64,000 nt of DNA from Bathymodiolus brooksi (Eukaryota; Mollusca; Bivalvia; Mytilida; Modiolidae): positions 97,679,689 through 97,743,688 of the forward strand of contig OY804578.1 in NCBI GenBank assembly GCA_963680875.1, given 5' to 3'. The position numbers and the translations under genes are program-made. Under the pieces are notes generated by a model. The model saw only the letters and a list, made by a program, of their open reading frames with translations, searched no databases and had not been told where the DNA came from. Position 1 is the stretch's first letter. Each line of letters starts with the position of its first letter. Positions 25,195-36,065 of the stretch are shown one piece after another.

Positions 25195-25350
25195 ACCAAC
25201 GACCTGTCGCAAGTCACTGACAAACTTTATCACATAATGTTGTATCGAATACACCTCGCCATGAGCGGAGTGTGAACTCACAATGTTAGTGGTGGTAGGC
25301 ACTGATTGCACAGGTACTTCAAGTTATAGATTCAACTACGACCATGACGG
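25195..25350 (-). mobile_element. SINE, reverse orientation
   Basis: Reverse complement of the family body (cctgtcgcaagtcactgaca, then ttgtatcgaatacacctcg) and head (GTGTGAACTCACAATGTTAG, then tggtaggcactgattgcac). With the + copy at 25460-25612 it forms a head-to-head inverted SINE pair that could fold in RNA. Confidence 0.8.
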
Positions 25351-25459
25351 CACCCTAATCTAATCTATAATATATAGATATACAAAGTATTTATGTTTTG
25401 TTTCCAAGATTAATTATTCAGTATGTAGTCATCAGTTAGCTATTCCGCTCAGTTGAGGT

Positions 25460-25612
25460 GTACTCGATACAACATTATGTGATAAAGTTTGTCAGTAACT
25501 TGCGGCACGTCGATGTTTTTTTCCAAGTACTCAGATTAGCCCCACCAATAAAGCTGACCGCCACAATATAACTGAAATATTGTCGAAAGGGACGTTAAAC
25601 ACCGTAAACCCC
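25460..25612 (+). mobile_element. SINE, forward orientation
   Basis: Body (gtactcgatacaacattatg..gtcagtaacttgcggca) and tail (CTGAAATATTGTCGAAAGGG then ACGTTAAACACC). Partner of the inverted copy 110 bp upstream. Confidence 0.8.
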
Positions 25613-25888
25613 TCCCCCCTCAATTAGTTAAATCTGCAATTATTATCGCAAGTTTTGTGTCATTTGTCAAAGATGTCCGTTGCATAAAACTGCATCTTTT
25701 TTTTACTTAAAGAAAATAATGAAGACTATTTTAGTATTTAAGTTATCTTGTGTATCGTCCTTTTAGACAACGGTATTTATCACTTCTATGGTAAATGAGT
25801 TAAGATCACCGAACATGTTTTAATATTTAACTTTTCATGTCCTTTCATGTGCTTTGATTGTCATTCGAGATTAATTGCCAATGCTATA

Positions 25889-27300
25889 ATATATGACGTT
25901 TCGCACGATATTGTGTCGTGCAGCGTAACAAGTTAACTTGCTGACGTTTATGCAAATGGCAATGATATAAAAAAAAGTGTGAGGTTTTTGCCATATTGGA
26001 CATTTTGGCTAGACATGGAAAAGTCGGGCAAAAAACTAATGTACAAGCAAACCTTGCACATTCTACATGTATATTTTAGCCAGGTATGGGAACTTTCTTC
26101 CATAATATATAGTTTGTTATTTCTCTTTTGTATTTCATTTATAATGTCAACTCAAATAGCGGCATCTCGTCGAAAATATCTAAAAAGCGACGTTTGGACA
26201 TTGTGGCTAGACATAGAAATTTGGTCACTGTCGCAAAAAGGAAAACTCGATTTTAGCATTTTACCTATAGATGTTATCTGTTTTATATGGGTACTTTCTT
26301 GTAGTAAAAAAGAAATAATATTTATATGTGTCTGTTTTTGTTTAAATACATGCATATTGAGGGTCATCTTCGCTAGCCAAGGGTTACGATCCGCTCTACT
26401 CAACTTCACCCTTGGCATCGTTAGACGGATTTTCATAATTCCCGCGCACTGCCACCTGCTGGATTTTGACAGTTACGCCCCTTGTAATGATGTCATTTTC
26501 AGCCAATCGACGCAAGGCTTTCATTTCCTTTCGTTTGAATGCCCTGAAAATTGACTCGAGATTATAATAGGCAGTGTCTCCTCGTACAAACTTTTTGTAC
26601 GAATAGTGTAGCGGCTAATCGTACAAACTTTTTTATACTATCAAAATCGTACCGGACTGACGATTTTTCGCATTTTTATTTTGTTGACATTTTTCCTACA
26701 GAACACGTGCTTTTTGTAAAGCCCGTTCTGATTGGTTGCAGCTACCACTAGCTGCATTACATATAAACCGTCACCGTGTGACCTCGAAAATCCGTCTAAC
26801 GATGCCAAGGGTGAAGATGAGTAGAGCGGATCGTAACCTTTGGCTAGCGAAGACGATTGAGGGTTGTCTTACCTGTTTATGAGTTCGGACAGATGTCGAG
26901 ACTGGCTTTGTCTTGTCCGATTTCATCAAAATTTCAACCGACAACTAAACGGATATAACGTCACAATAAACACATTACATAGAGTTGGTATGTCAAATTG
27001 CGCGCATTTCGGAGTCGAGTTTACCGAGAAACCAACGAAAAACCAATTTTCTGAACTTCAAACTGTTACGTCGGACAGCAAAATATTAGCGTAAGAGTAC
27101 AACTTTGAACACTGAAATAATCAGAATAAATTATCAGGAACTTAGGAATAATAGCCAGACAGAAGCGCGTTGTTTTAGGCTTTATTTAGATATACGCATA
27201 TTTGAATTTTGCTTTACAACACTGAAATCCTGGACTTTTTTAATCAAGACATTGACACCATTTTTCACTGGACGCAATATCGTGCGAAACGTCATATATA
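25889..27300. mobile_element. DNA transposon-like element, about 1.4 kb, with short TIRs
   Basis: The left end ATATGACGTTTCGCACGATA TTGTGTC (25891-25917) is matched by its reverse complement at 27271-27298 (GACGCAATATCGTGCGAAAC GTCATAT). This gives about 27-bp terminal inverted repeats with one mismatch. The interior holds a second transposon (26364-26855). The 191-codon frame from 25979 has two loosely similar halves ('tggctagacat..aaa') but runs into the nested element, so it is not accepted as a gene. No transposase motif was found. Confidence 0.65.
26364..26855. mobile_element. 492-bp non-autonomous transposon with 8-bp target duplication
   Basis: Terminal inverted repeats of about 70 bp (CATCTTCGCTAGCCAAGGGT at the left, its near reverse complement at the right) are flanked on both sides by ATTGAGGG (26356-26363 and 26856-26863). 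It shares both ends and length with the element at 63188-63684, including a CCAATC-containing segment after the left repeat. Internal sequence includes paired 'gtacaaacttttt' motifs. No transposase. Confidence 0.9.
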
Positions 27301-27581
27301 TATGCAGTCGCTGTCCCAAAACGGAACATCCGGTGCATTTATGGCAAGTGGATATATTGAACAAAACATGATTGGTTCATTTATTGGTTGATTGTTTTTT
27401 TTAGCATCAAGTGAACAATATTTGAGTTATATTCATTTATATTCAAGTTTAAAATCATATGGTATGAAGATTGCACTGGGATAGCTCCGGGGTGTTGTTT
27501 ACATCAGGAAAACGATATAAAGAGAAAATGTGACCAAGATAAAATCATAGAATCCAAGGTTTTAAGTATTTTTTTTTGTGT

Positions 27582-27965
27582 TATAGAACAGCAATGTTAG
27601 GTTGTCACCCTCATATAAATTCACTTATAATTATCTCTATATTATAGGTGGTATATGTGACAGCAAGGTTTCCTTACGTTGTCACCCTGATATAAATTCA
27701 CTTGTAATTATCTTTATATTATAGGTGGTATATGTGACAGCAATGTTTGCTTACGTTGTCACCCTGATATAAATTCACTGGTAATAATTTTTATATTGTA
27801 GATGATATTTATATGTGACAGCAAGGTTTCCTTACGTTGTCACCCTGATATATATTCACTGGTAATAATTTTTATATTGTAGGTGGTATACCGGTATGTG
27901 ACAGCAAGGTTTCCTTACGTTGTCACCCTGATATAAATTCACTGGTAATAATTTTTATATTGTAG
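27582..27965 (+). repeat. Tandem partial copies of the next exon's acceptor and 5' end (decoy exon array)
   Basis: Four clear copies start at 27648, 27725, 27802 and 27883 (period 77-83 bp), with a decayed fifth at about 27582. Each holds an AG acceptor in the same context as the real exon (TATATTGTAG or TATATTATAG), then sequence matching the first 30 bases of the real exon at 27966 (GTGGTATATGTGACAGCAAG then GTTTCCTTAC). In the exon's phase, copies 1, 2 and 4 read V-V-Y-V-T-A-x-F-x-Y-V-V-T-L-I and then TAA. Copy 4 has two extra codons and copy 3 is frame-shifted. Copies 2-4 are followed by a possible donor (CTG|GTAATA), so each could act as a 56-62 nt mini-exon. Confidence 0.92.
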
Positions 27966-28076
27966 GTGGTATATGTAACAGCGACGTTTCCTTACATTGT
28001 TCTTATAATATTTTTTGGACGTGGAATAACTCTCAGGGGAGCTTCAGATGGCTTACTACATTTGTTCACACCAAAG
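27966..28076 (+). CDS. SLC6 transporter exon: TM5
   Basis: 37 codons, phase 0 at both ends, between the acceptor TATATTGTAG and the donor AAG|GTATGT. It encodes the start of TM5 ([17 protein letters not shown]) and the conserved intracellular turn ([11 protein letters not shown]), ending L-F-T-P-K. These are standard SLC6 features and continue directly from the K that closes the previous exon. Its own acceptor is the last of a run of near-identical acceptors, so splice choice here may be unusually error-prone or regulated. Confidence 0.92.
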
Positions 28077-28253
28077 GTATGTACAATCTTTTAATTAGAT
28101 ACTTATGTTTTAAAATATTGTAGTATACTGAATGCAGTGCCTAAAACTGTGAAAAGAAAGGCTATCCAGTTTATTCACGCATTATTACAAATATGACACA
28201 GTTCATACTTGCAAAACCTATTATTTTCATTGGATAATAGGCATTTGACATTA

Positions 28254-28393
28254 TAAACATACTGCCTTTAGTTGAGGGTGTTACTGTAGAATACCACAAG
28301 AAGAAAAAATATCACCCGAGACAAAGTTGAGGGTGATATTTTTTCTGAGTGTGGTAGTCTACCGTAACACCCTCAACCAAAGGCAGTATGTTT
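28254..28393. mobile_element. Foldback MITE, copy 1
   Basis: The arms AAACATACTGCCTTTAGTTG AGGGTGTTAC pair with GTAACACCCTCAACCAAAGG CAGTATGTTT around a short 'gagacaaagttgagg' centre. Related copies are at 31303-31447 and, in part, at 32104-32172. This copy is inverted relative to the one at 31303, with the phrase GCATTCAGTATAATATAAAA on the inner side of both. Confidence 0.88.
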
Positions 28394-28424
28394 TATATTA
28401 TACTGAATGCCCTTCGGAGGATGG

Positions 28425-28530
28425 TATTGCGGAGGGTGGTATTGTGAAGGTGGTATTGCGGAGGGTAGTATTGCGGGATGTGATATATCCTTGCAATACC
28501 ACCCTCTGTTTTGGTGGGAGGGATTAAGAA
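28425..28530. repeat. GGTATTGCGGAGGGT repeats
   Basis: Short tandem repeats (ggtattgcggagggtgg, ggtattgtgaagg, ggtattgcggagggta) are closed by their reverse complement (gcaataccaccctct) at about 28490-28506. A related 'gcaataccaccctcc' occurs at 30410. Probably terminal motifs of a degraded foldback element. Confidence 0.5.
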
Positions 28531-28585
28531 AAGTTAAAGAAAAATACCACATCTACATTTACCAATGAAATTGCCGAATTAATAC

Positions 28586-28752
28586 AAATATATCCTGTTA
28601 GTGAGGGTTATTTGCAAAAAATACCGGTTGAGAGGAGAGGCAAATATCGAGGAGAGGCAAATATCCCGAGCCGCTTTAGCGGCGAGGGACATTTGACTGT
28701 CCTCGAAACCGGTATTTTTCGCAAATAACCCTCACTATAACGGGATATATTT
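28586..28752. mobile_element. Foldback MITE, second type
   Basis: The arms AAATATATCCTGTTAGTGAG then GGTTATTTGCAAAAAATACC pair with GGTATTTTTCGCAAATAACC and CTCACTATAACGGGATATAT. The centre has a CGAGCCGCTTTAGCGGCGAG palindrome. No coding capacity. Confidence 0.88.
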
Positions 28753-29018
28753 GTTTAATTCTGCCGAATATTTAACAGCAAGTAAAACAGTGGCATGCAA
28801 GCAGGTTCAGAACTTCAGACCACCTCGATCATTTGATTTTCAACTGAGACTTAAAATCAATCTACGAAAACAGGAAAAATGTTTTCAAAGAAGTGACTAG
28901 AGTATAAATTCTGGAACAAATTCAAAAATAAAATAAATCACGGTTTTGCTTTAACATACAACACGCTAAATAAAATAATGCAAATGAATTTGAAATATAT
29001 ACATTTCAACGATTTCAA

Positions 29019-30102
29019 CATAGCCAGAAATCATGGGTGATTTTGCTCATGAATATTCATAAACCAAACGCGTCATTTATGACGTCAGCAAATAAACGTT
29101 GAACCATATTTGGAAGAGGCTGATGAAAACTCGTATCTATTTTTTTTAAATGATATTTCATCACAGTTTTGATCACATAAATAACTTCATAATCATTTGT
29201 GATCGTATCAAAATTAATTGTCATCATATGTTTATTAGGAATCCGATGACGTGTGTAAAAGATCGAAATTATATTTAATGCACTGCCCCCCCCCCCCCCC
29301 CCTACCCCCTTTTTCCACGAAATAATAAAAATATGTAAATAAAAAATATAATGTGCATTTTTTTCAATTTCTACCCCACATAAGTATTAGTATGTCATTG
29401 AAATCGTTTAGTATATATATTGTTAAATTTTTTGAACTTTATATATCGGCAGTATTGTTACCAATTGTATTATAGTTACTTCTTCTGTTGTTTTGTCGAA
29501 ATAAAAAAATACCCTTGTGGAGCCTTTTTTTAATTGTTTATTTACATTTACAATAGAATGCGGTGCTTACTCAAATAATGCTATGTCTAGCAGAAGTAGT
29601 TTTACGAAATATTAGATTTTTTTGCATGAACCCCTATTGAATCTCTACTAGAAAGGTAAAAAAAAACTTGTGAAGCCCTCTTTTAAATTATCGTGGGAAC
29701 CTTTAATTTTTCAGCAAAATATTTATCGAAGAAAGATTCCTCAACAATGTTACCGGAACTGACCGAATTTGTCCCGGCAACTAGAATGGGGATTGTAAGA
29801 AAAGTGCTTTAATGTCTTGAAAACCGTGCAGGATGCATTTTTTCACTTCTTCTCAATGCTTTTGAATGGCGCTTACGCTTCAAAATTTGAAACTGGGTGG
29901 GAACCTTGAGTTTTCATGGTACAGCTGTAATATTTTGAGATATTGTTCAAACCGGTGCATAGTTTGATTTTCTATCCCGGCAAATTGTCCGGCCCAAGCT
30001 AACAGAAAGTTTCCCGTTCAACTATATGTTAAATTCCAAATTCTCTTTGAGCCGCCATTTTGAATATGCAAATAAGCAAATCACCTATCATTTCTGGCTA
30101 TG
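29019..30102. mobile_element. DNA transposon-like element, about 1.08 kb, with about 40-bp TIRs
   Basis: The left end CATAGCCAGAAATCATGGGT GATTTTGCTCATGAATATTC is the approximate reverse complement of the right end at 30063-30102 (gaatatgcaaataagcaaat, then cacctatcatttctggctatg). The interior is AT-rich with a C tract (29283-29301) and no open frame. A target duplication is not obvious. Confidence 0.7.
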
Positions 30103-31022
30103 AACATAACGGCTGACACTGTCGTCATTTTCTTTACTTTAGCGTTGGTTGAAAGAAGAAACCCGAGTAATTCGAATAACATCCGTGACGTCATAAACTA
30201 TTTAAAGAAGGAATTTCGTCTCGAGCGGGAAATTTTCCTATATTATACTTTATGCAAATTTCTAGACTATTGATACAATGCCATTGGTCGATTAGAAAAT
30301 TGTATTTTTCACTAATTTTACGAAGCTCCACCTTCGTATCAATACCACATCCTGTAGCCCCACCTCCTTCTAGCAACGGGTGGTATTCTGTGTTGGCAAC
30401 GGGTGTTATTGCAATACCACCCTCCGGACCGGAAACAGTCCATTCCGTCAAAGTTTTTAATTTAGTTTTACAAATAAATAAACAAACAGACGACAGTACG
30501 CTCTTGGACATTCAGATCAGGTTAAGTGACAAAAAGAAGCGTGAAATAATGATACTCTGACATATCCCTGTGGTCAAAAGTTCGCAAAGACAACTCTGCC
30601 ATCCAACACTGAGAATATGTCAAATGTGGGAAGAATTGAAAAAAATTCAAGCGATATCAATACCACAAATGTAGATTTTCTTTTTGCCGATACTGATTGA
30701 CAATCACTGTTTGACATTGATTTTGAACTGCAAATGTTCCAAGTAACCCCGTTCAGAGTGTTCAGTCTATGCCAGTACAATTCAACAGCCTCATAGAGGC
30801 TAATAACCGAAATGTGATGCCAGCCATATCCAATTATAACTGTACTGTTCATTTCAATTTTTATTCAAAATGATGGCTGTGATTCAAACATTTTTATATT
30901 GTTACACTTTTACACCATTGTTACAGTTGTTTTTGTTTCCTTGTTAATTAAAAGTTTATTAAATTAGATATTGTAATTTAGTTCTTAGACAATTACCTTA
31001 AATCAGTATTAAAACAACACAC
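30103..31022. other. No gene recognised
   Basis: Overlapping frames at 30191-30560 on both strands and 30574-30852 on the - strand lack domains. 'ccacctccttctagcaacgggtggtatt' and 'gcaataccaccctcc' (30330-30430) echo the repeat at 28425-28530. Confidence 0.5.
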
Positions 31023-31265
31023 ACCATTCAGGGGGGGGTGGGGGCGCACCCGGCGCGCGCCCCCCCCTAAAATTGGAAAAAATATGATTTTTTGGCGTAA
31101 AATCGTGATTTTTCACACGAAATACCTCAAAAATTTTCGTGCCTCCCTCGGCAATTGAAAAAATATGATTTTTTTGGTGTAAAATCGTGATTTTTCACAC
31201 GAAATACCCCAAACAATTTTTTAAGTGCGCCCCCCCTAACTTGAAATCCTGGATCCGCCCCTGCC
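31023..31265. repeat. Two-copy 90-bp repeat in a G/C-rich element end
   Basis: 'aattg.aaaaaatatgatttttt' plus GTAAAATCGTGATTTTTCAC then ACGAAATACC occurs twice, at 31071-31130 and 31150-31207. It is bounded by C-rich runs and by GGATCCGCCCCTG, whose reverse (gaggcggatgcaggatt) is seen at 22362. Probably the end of a dispersed element. Confidence 0.6.
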
Positions 31266-31302
31266 ATTGACAATGTAATACCAGAGCATTCAGTATAATA
31301 TA

Positions 31303-31447
31303 AAACATGCTGCCTTTAGTTTCGGGTGTTATGGTAGATTACCACACTCAGAAAACAACAATATCATCCTCGACTTCGTCTCGGATGATATTGGTTTTCT
31401 GAGTGTGGTAATCTACCATAGCACCCTCAATTAAAGGCAGTATGTTT
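31303..31447. mobile_element. Foldback MITE, copy 2 of the AAACATACTGCC family
   Basis: The arms AAACATGCTGCCTTTAGTTT and AATTAAAGGCAGTATGTTT continue inward through GGTAGATTACCACACTCAGA and its complement to a TCGACTTCGTC loop. It is inverted relative to copy 1. Confidence 0.88.
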
Positions 31448-31739
31448 ATAATAGTACCGGGATATTTTTAGGCAAATATCCCGGCAATGGTGGAAAAGCT
31501 GAAAAAACGAAGAATTGGTAAACAAAATACCCCTTTCATCAACCAATCAGAAGACAGCATTCTGATATAAGGTGGAAATATCAAAGAAATTTGCATAAAG
31601 TATAATATTCCTCAATAGCTTTTATTGGTGTAGGAATCAGATCGTAATAACACCCTCTGCAGTAATAACACCCTCCCGAGTCGAACTTTGCCGAACCGGA
31701 AAATAACACCCGCTCCGTCCGAGTTTTGCCGATTAGTCA

Positions 31740-31915
31740 TTTCAAAATTATCAAAAAATTTAAAGTTAAAAATTTACAAAAAATTAAAAAATTTAGAAAT
31801 TTAAAAAATATTCAAAATTTTCATAAGATTTCAAAATTTTCAAAAAATTTCAAATTGATAAAATTTTCAAAAAGTTAAAAAAAAAAATTCAGTTTTCATA
31901 CAATTTCTAAATTTT
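31740..31915. repeat. A/T low-complexity tract
   Basis: Imperfect repeats of 'aaaattttcaaaaaatttcaaa' and similar words. No gene. Confidence 0.8.
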
Positions 31916-32103
31916 AATATTTAAAATAATAATATTGAAAAATGATAAAACAATTATAGCCTACCATTATGAAAATATTACTTGTTGAAATGATAGTAGT
32001 TGTTGCTTTATTTAGGTAGTGATATGTACATAGTGTGTCCCATTGGTTAACTGACTCCAATAAAAATTCAAAGTCCTCTTTACTACTGGCATTCAGTATA
32101 ATA

Positions 32104-32172
32104 AAACACATACTGCCTTTAGTTGAGGGTGTTATGGTAGATGACCACACTCTGGAAAAAGAATATCGCCCT
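32104..32172. repeat. Foldback MITE fragment (left arm only)
   Basis: It has the left arm of the AAACATACTGCC family (CATACTGCCTTTAGTTGAGG then GTGTTATGGTAGATGACCAC) and 'cattcagtataataaaac' outside it. The right arm is missing; SINE head-like reverse sequence follows at about 32185-32250. Confidence 0.75.
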
Positions 32173-32259
32173 GAATCGAGATTCGAATTCACAACATCAG
32201 TGGTGATTGTAAATCCAACTACCAAATGCGATCACGGCCACGACGGCCCGAGAGGCTTT

Positions 32260-33200
32260 ATGGAACAGAACTGGAAGAACACGGTCACTAAACTATTAAA
32301 TGTGACATTGTCCCATCATGATATATACATGGCATCACTTCGTTGGATTTGAATATGGAAGTCAATGACACGAAGTCGGGAGCTGATTGTTTTTTTCCAG
32401 TAATTATCGGACTTATTGAAATCTAGAAATGCATACGGGGGCATGACTAGGACCCACGGTGGAAAAATATTTGATTTGATTTATATCAATTTATATCAAG
32501 TTAGTGTTGTTGTTACTTATGGAATGATGATTAACACCACTGCTTTTTCATTAATATTAGGTTAAATTGGGAAAAGATTTGTTGTTGTTGTTTTTTTGAT
32601 AAACTAATGAACTTAATCTTGGTATTAGAATGTTCATGTAAATATGCCGTCCAAACTTTTCATTCAGATGGGAATTATATATATAAACTGGTTCAGTGAC
32701 AGGTTATTGACTTTGATTACGGTAGTCGGATTTCAAAATTATTGATTGATTAATTATACAATGAAAGATTAAATAGTGATGAGAGATCAACAATTCCACC
32801 AATATCAAGAAAACAATTTAAACAATGATTGAACATAAAAAAGACTACGACAAATGACGTTGAAAATCTAAGTCCTGGCTTAGGACAGACACAACAATGT
32901 GGTTGGGTTAAACGGGTTTATGGGATCCCAAATCTCTCCTCTCGATAATAGGATCTCTAACGGCAATACAGATATAAATAATTATTAAAGAACCAAAGAA
33001 TCGCTTCAACTCTTAAGGACCACATGCCATCACAAAAAAGAATGGCAACATAAATATGACCAGTATAATAGCAGTGTCAATGAATGCTGGTAGTTAACTG
33101 ACTGTTATACGTATTTGTCAAAACTGTTTCATACAATGACAAACAAGATTTACATGATTTTGGAGGCATCATATAAATCCAATTTGAGATGACTGCAATC
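32260..33200. other. No gene recognised
   Basis: AT-rich intronic sequence with no frame over about 60 codons of its own and no clear repeat. Confidence 0.6.
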
Positions 33201-33204
33201 GTTG

Positions 33205-33606
33205 TCCTATAAGATAGATAAATTTATAGATAGATATAGAAATAGAAATAAGTTTATTAACCAAATCAGGGCCCCAGGAGGGCATATACAAATAACAATT
33301 ATGATTGATACAAAACAACAATACATCAAACTAAATATTCGCGGTGAAATATCAATAATTGTGGTGCAGGCACACTCGGGCAGGAAAAGAGATACATTTT
33401 GTATATGCACATAAACGTACATACACTTACTCACATATATATGAGAACAAATACATATATCATGTGATTCATCACCAATCTGCAAGAGACACCTTGAGTC
33501 GATGCTAAAAGGAATGAAGTCCTGCTTGTGTCTAGTGCAGACCGGCCATGTTGATATAGAAGAATTTCGATGTGGAAGGAAAGGGGAAAGACACACGACA
33601 TGTAAT
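33205..33606 (-). mobile_element. LINE 3' end fragment
   Basis: It is nearly identical, in the same orientation, to 37263-37652, which forms the 3' untranslated end of a - strand LINE. Here no coding part follows, so it is a severely 5'-truncated copy. The start 'gatagataaatttatagatagatatagaaataga' is the simple-repeat tail expected at such a 3' end. Open frames on either strand are incidental. Confidence 0.65.
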
Positions 33607-33849
33607 ATATATACTTTATTTATTCGTAATCATCGGCTGACAGGGGACATGTTCACATAATACAGCATGATTATAAACACATAAAATGACAAGTAAAGTG
33701 ATGTTATATAACATTCATAAATACATAAATAATATTGTATAAGAATACTTATAATAATCATTCAACTGTAAAAGGCTCAAAGGGACTGTGTTCCAGAACA
33801 TAATAGGTTTCCTACGTAAAGTCAACTTCATGTGATACTTATACAAACA

Positions 33850-33945
33850 GGTCCGTAGTTTTCCACGGGTACTCCGGTTTTCTTCCTTCAAAAAAAACCA
33901 CCACGATGTAACTGAAACAAGTGGCTTTACATGAAACACCCATAA
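33850..33945 (+). repeat. Diverged SINE fragment
   Basis: 'ccgtagttttccacgggtactccggttttcttcc' then 'ccacgatgtaactgaaa' match the SINE body and tail. Confidence 0.6.
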
Positions 33946-33959
33946 TTTTATTAATAAAA

Positions 33960-36065
33960 AAAGTGGATAAATAAACTAAAAATGAAAAAAAAAAGTGCTG
34001 GTCCAGACCATATATGTAATGAAGTCATAAAATTTAGCTTGATAGTAATGTGTAAATCTATGGTTAAATTATTAAATTTGATGCTTGATACTGGAAACTA
34101 TCCTTCTTCATGGAGGAAATCATTTATTATTCCCATCCATAAATCTGGAAATAAAATGATTTAAATAATTATCGAGGTATCTAAATTATTCAGTTCTGCT
34201 TTAAATAGCAGATTTGTATCCTTTTATGACAACCTGTTTGCAAAATATCAATTTGGTTTTCGAACAAACCATAGAACTACGGACAGTCTTTTTATTTTAA
34301 AAACACTCATTACCAAATACCTTTTTAAGAAAAAAAAATAAAATATATGCATGTTTTGTAGATCTTCAAATAGCCTTTGACACTGTTTGGCATAGTGGCT
34401 TTCAGTATAAATTAATGAAAAATAATGTTGGAAGCAAGTTCTTTAACATCATACAAGATATATATGACATTTGTCAGTCTGCTGTAAAAATTAGCAACAG
34501 ACATTCAGAATATTTCAATGTTGAAATGGGAGTAAAACAAGGGGATAGTTTGATCCCCACTCTATTTAATTATTATATTAAGGATATACATGATGGATCA
34601 TGTGACCCCCTACAACTTGATAGTATTTATATATCTAGTCTTAGTTTTGCTGATGATCTAATAATTTTTTCAGACTCTCATACAGGGTTACAAAATGCTA
34701 TAAATAATTTGAAAAAATATTGTTATGACTGGCAATTAACAGTTAACGTAAATAAAACAAAAATTCTCACTTTACAAAAAGTTTTTACCCCTACCACAAC
34801 TGTTTTCTATGATAACAAACCTCTTAAGGAAGTAACAGAATATAATTACTTGGGCAATGCTATTGGCTATAAAGGAAATTTTAAAAGATGTATACAGGAA
34901 CTTGCCAAAAAGGGTCTAAAAGTTTTATTTTCTCTGAGAAAGTTATTTTCAAATTTTGAGCATTTACCTGTAAACCTTTCGTGTAAACTATTTAACACTC
35001 TTATTTAGACAAGTCTTACAATATAACTGTGAAGTATGGTACATGGACGATTATCTGCCTCTATATAGAGCCATTCTTAGGGCTGAGAAAAATAATAAAA
35101 CTTGTGACAAGTTATCTTTTGATTACAAAACGTCATATGGAAAAATTCATACTAAATATTGTAAAATTATTTTGGGACTTAAAAAAGCGCAAGTAATATT
35201 GCCTCAAACGTAGAGCTAGGTCGTTTCCCATTATCTTCCTTTATTAAAACTCAAGTAATGGTGTATTTCTCCAGGTTAAATACGAATAATATTAATCCAC
35301 TTGTTGCAGAGGCCTTAAAAGTAAATACAAATTTACATGAAGAAGATATTTACTCATGGTATACTTTTGCCAATAATATATTTAAAGAGTTTGATTTGAT
35401 TATTGAAAACTACTCGAATATAGATAAATCATTTGAAAAAGTAAAATATTCCATAAAAACACAGTTAAGAAAAGTCGTTACAGAAAAGTATAGAAATAAA
35501 TTTATAGAAAAACTTTCATCATGCTCTGACGAATCAAAATTATTTTTATATAGTAAACTAAAATCTAGTATCGGTCTTGAAAAATATTTATCCGAATTAA
35601 CAAGTTTTAAAAATAGACAACATTTCGCACTAGTGATCATTGTTTACAAATAGAAACTGGTCGTTATAAAAATATTCCCCGACAACAAAGATTATGTAAC
35701 ATTTGTAAAGTTGTTGAAGATGAGTGTCACTTTCTCTTAAACTGTAAATTGAACGAACAAAAAAGAAAAGAATTATTAGAAACCATAAAGTTAGACTTCC
35801 TGCAGACTTCGAACATTATACCTCATTTCAGAAAGTTCATTTCGGTTACCCTCCTTAACCAGAACTCAACCTTTTTACCGGTAGTTTGTACCTTTTTAAA
35901 ACAATCTGTAGCATTGATATAGGGTCCACGCCGGTCAGAGAGTCATCTTTTTACTTGTTGAAATAATTCAATATATGATATTGTATGTTTATAATGTATG
36001 TATGTTAAATTGTTCTTGTTTTTGCTTGACCCTGAAGGGTGTAATTTGCAATAAAGTATGTATAG
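33960..36065 (+). pseudogene. Broken LINE reverse transcriptase (5'-truncated)
   Basis: Successive frames encode parts of one non-LTR reverse transcriptase. The first segment (33982-34164) has S-A-G-P-D-H-I-C-N-E and ends near H-K-S-G-N-K. A palm region (34350-35008) has V-D-L-Q-I-A-F-D-T-V-W, M-G-V-K-Q-G-D-S-L and the catalytic box F-A-D-D-L. A C-terminal segment (35258-35653) is followed by a Cys/His cluster (L-C-N-I-C-K ... C-H-F-L-L-N-C) at about 35695-35755. Frameshifts near 34152, 34185 and 34337 and stops after 35008 break it. A second LINE on the - strand at 37263-38640 has the same C-terminal pattern (I-E-I-G-R-Y ... C-R-C), so both are probably the same family. The end 'gaccctgaagggtgtaatttgcaataaag' near 36030 looks like the 3' terminus. 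Confidence 0.88.

Noticed and set aside
25979..26554. 191-codon frame as a gene
   Set aside because: Its 3' half lies in the inverted repeat and interior of the nested transposon (26364-26855), and composition and motifs give no family.
30191..30560. Overlapping frames of about 105 codons on both strands
   Set aside because: Mutually overlapping, no domain, and one crosses repeat motifs (gcaataccaccctcc) shared with 28425-28530.
33207..33596. 129-codon - strand frame as a secreted or membrane protein
   Set aside because: It lies in a LINE 3' end that is duplicated at 37263-37652, where the same frame is partly broken.
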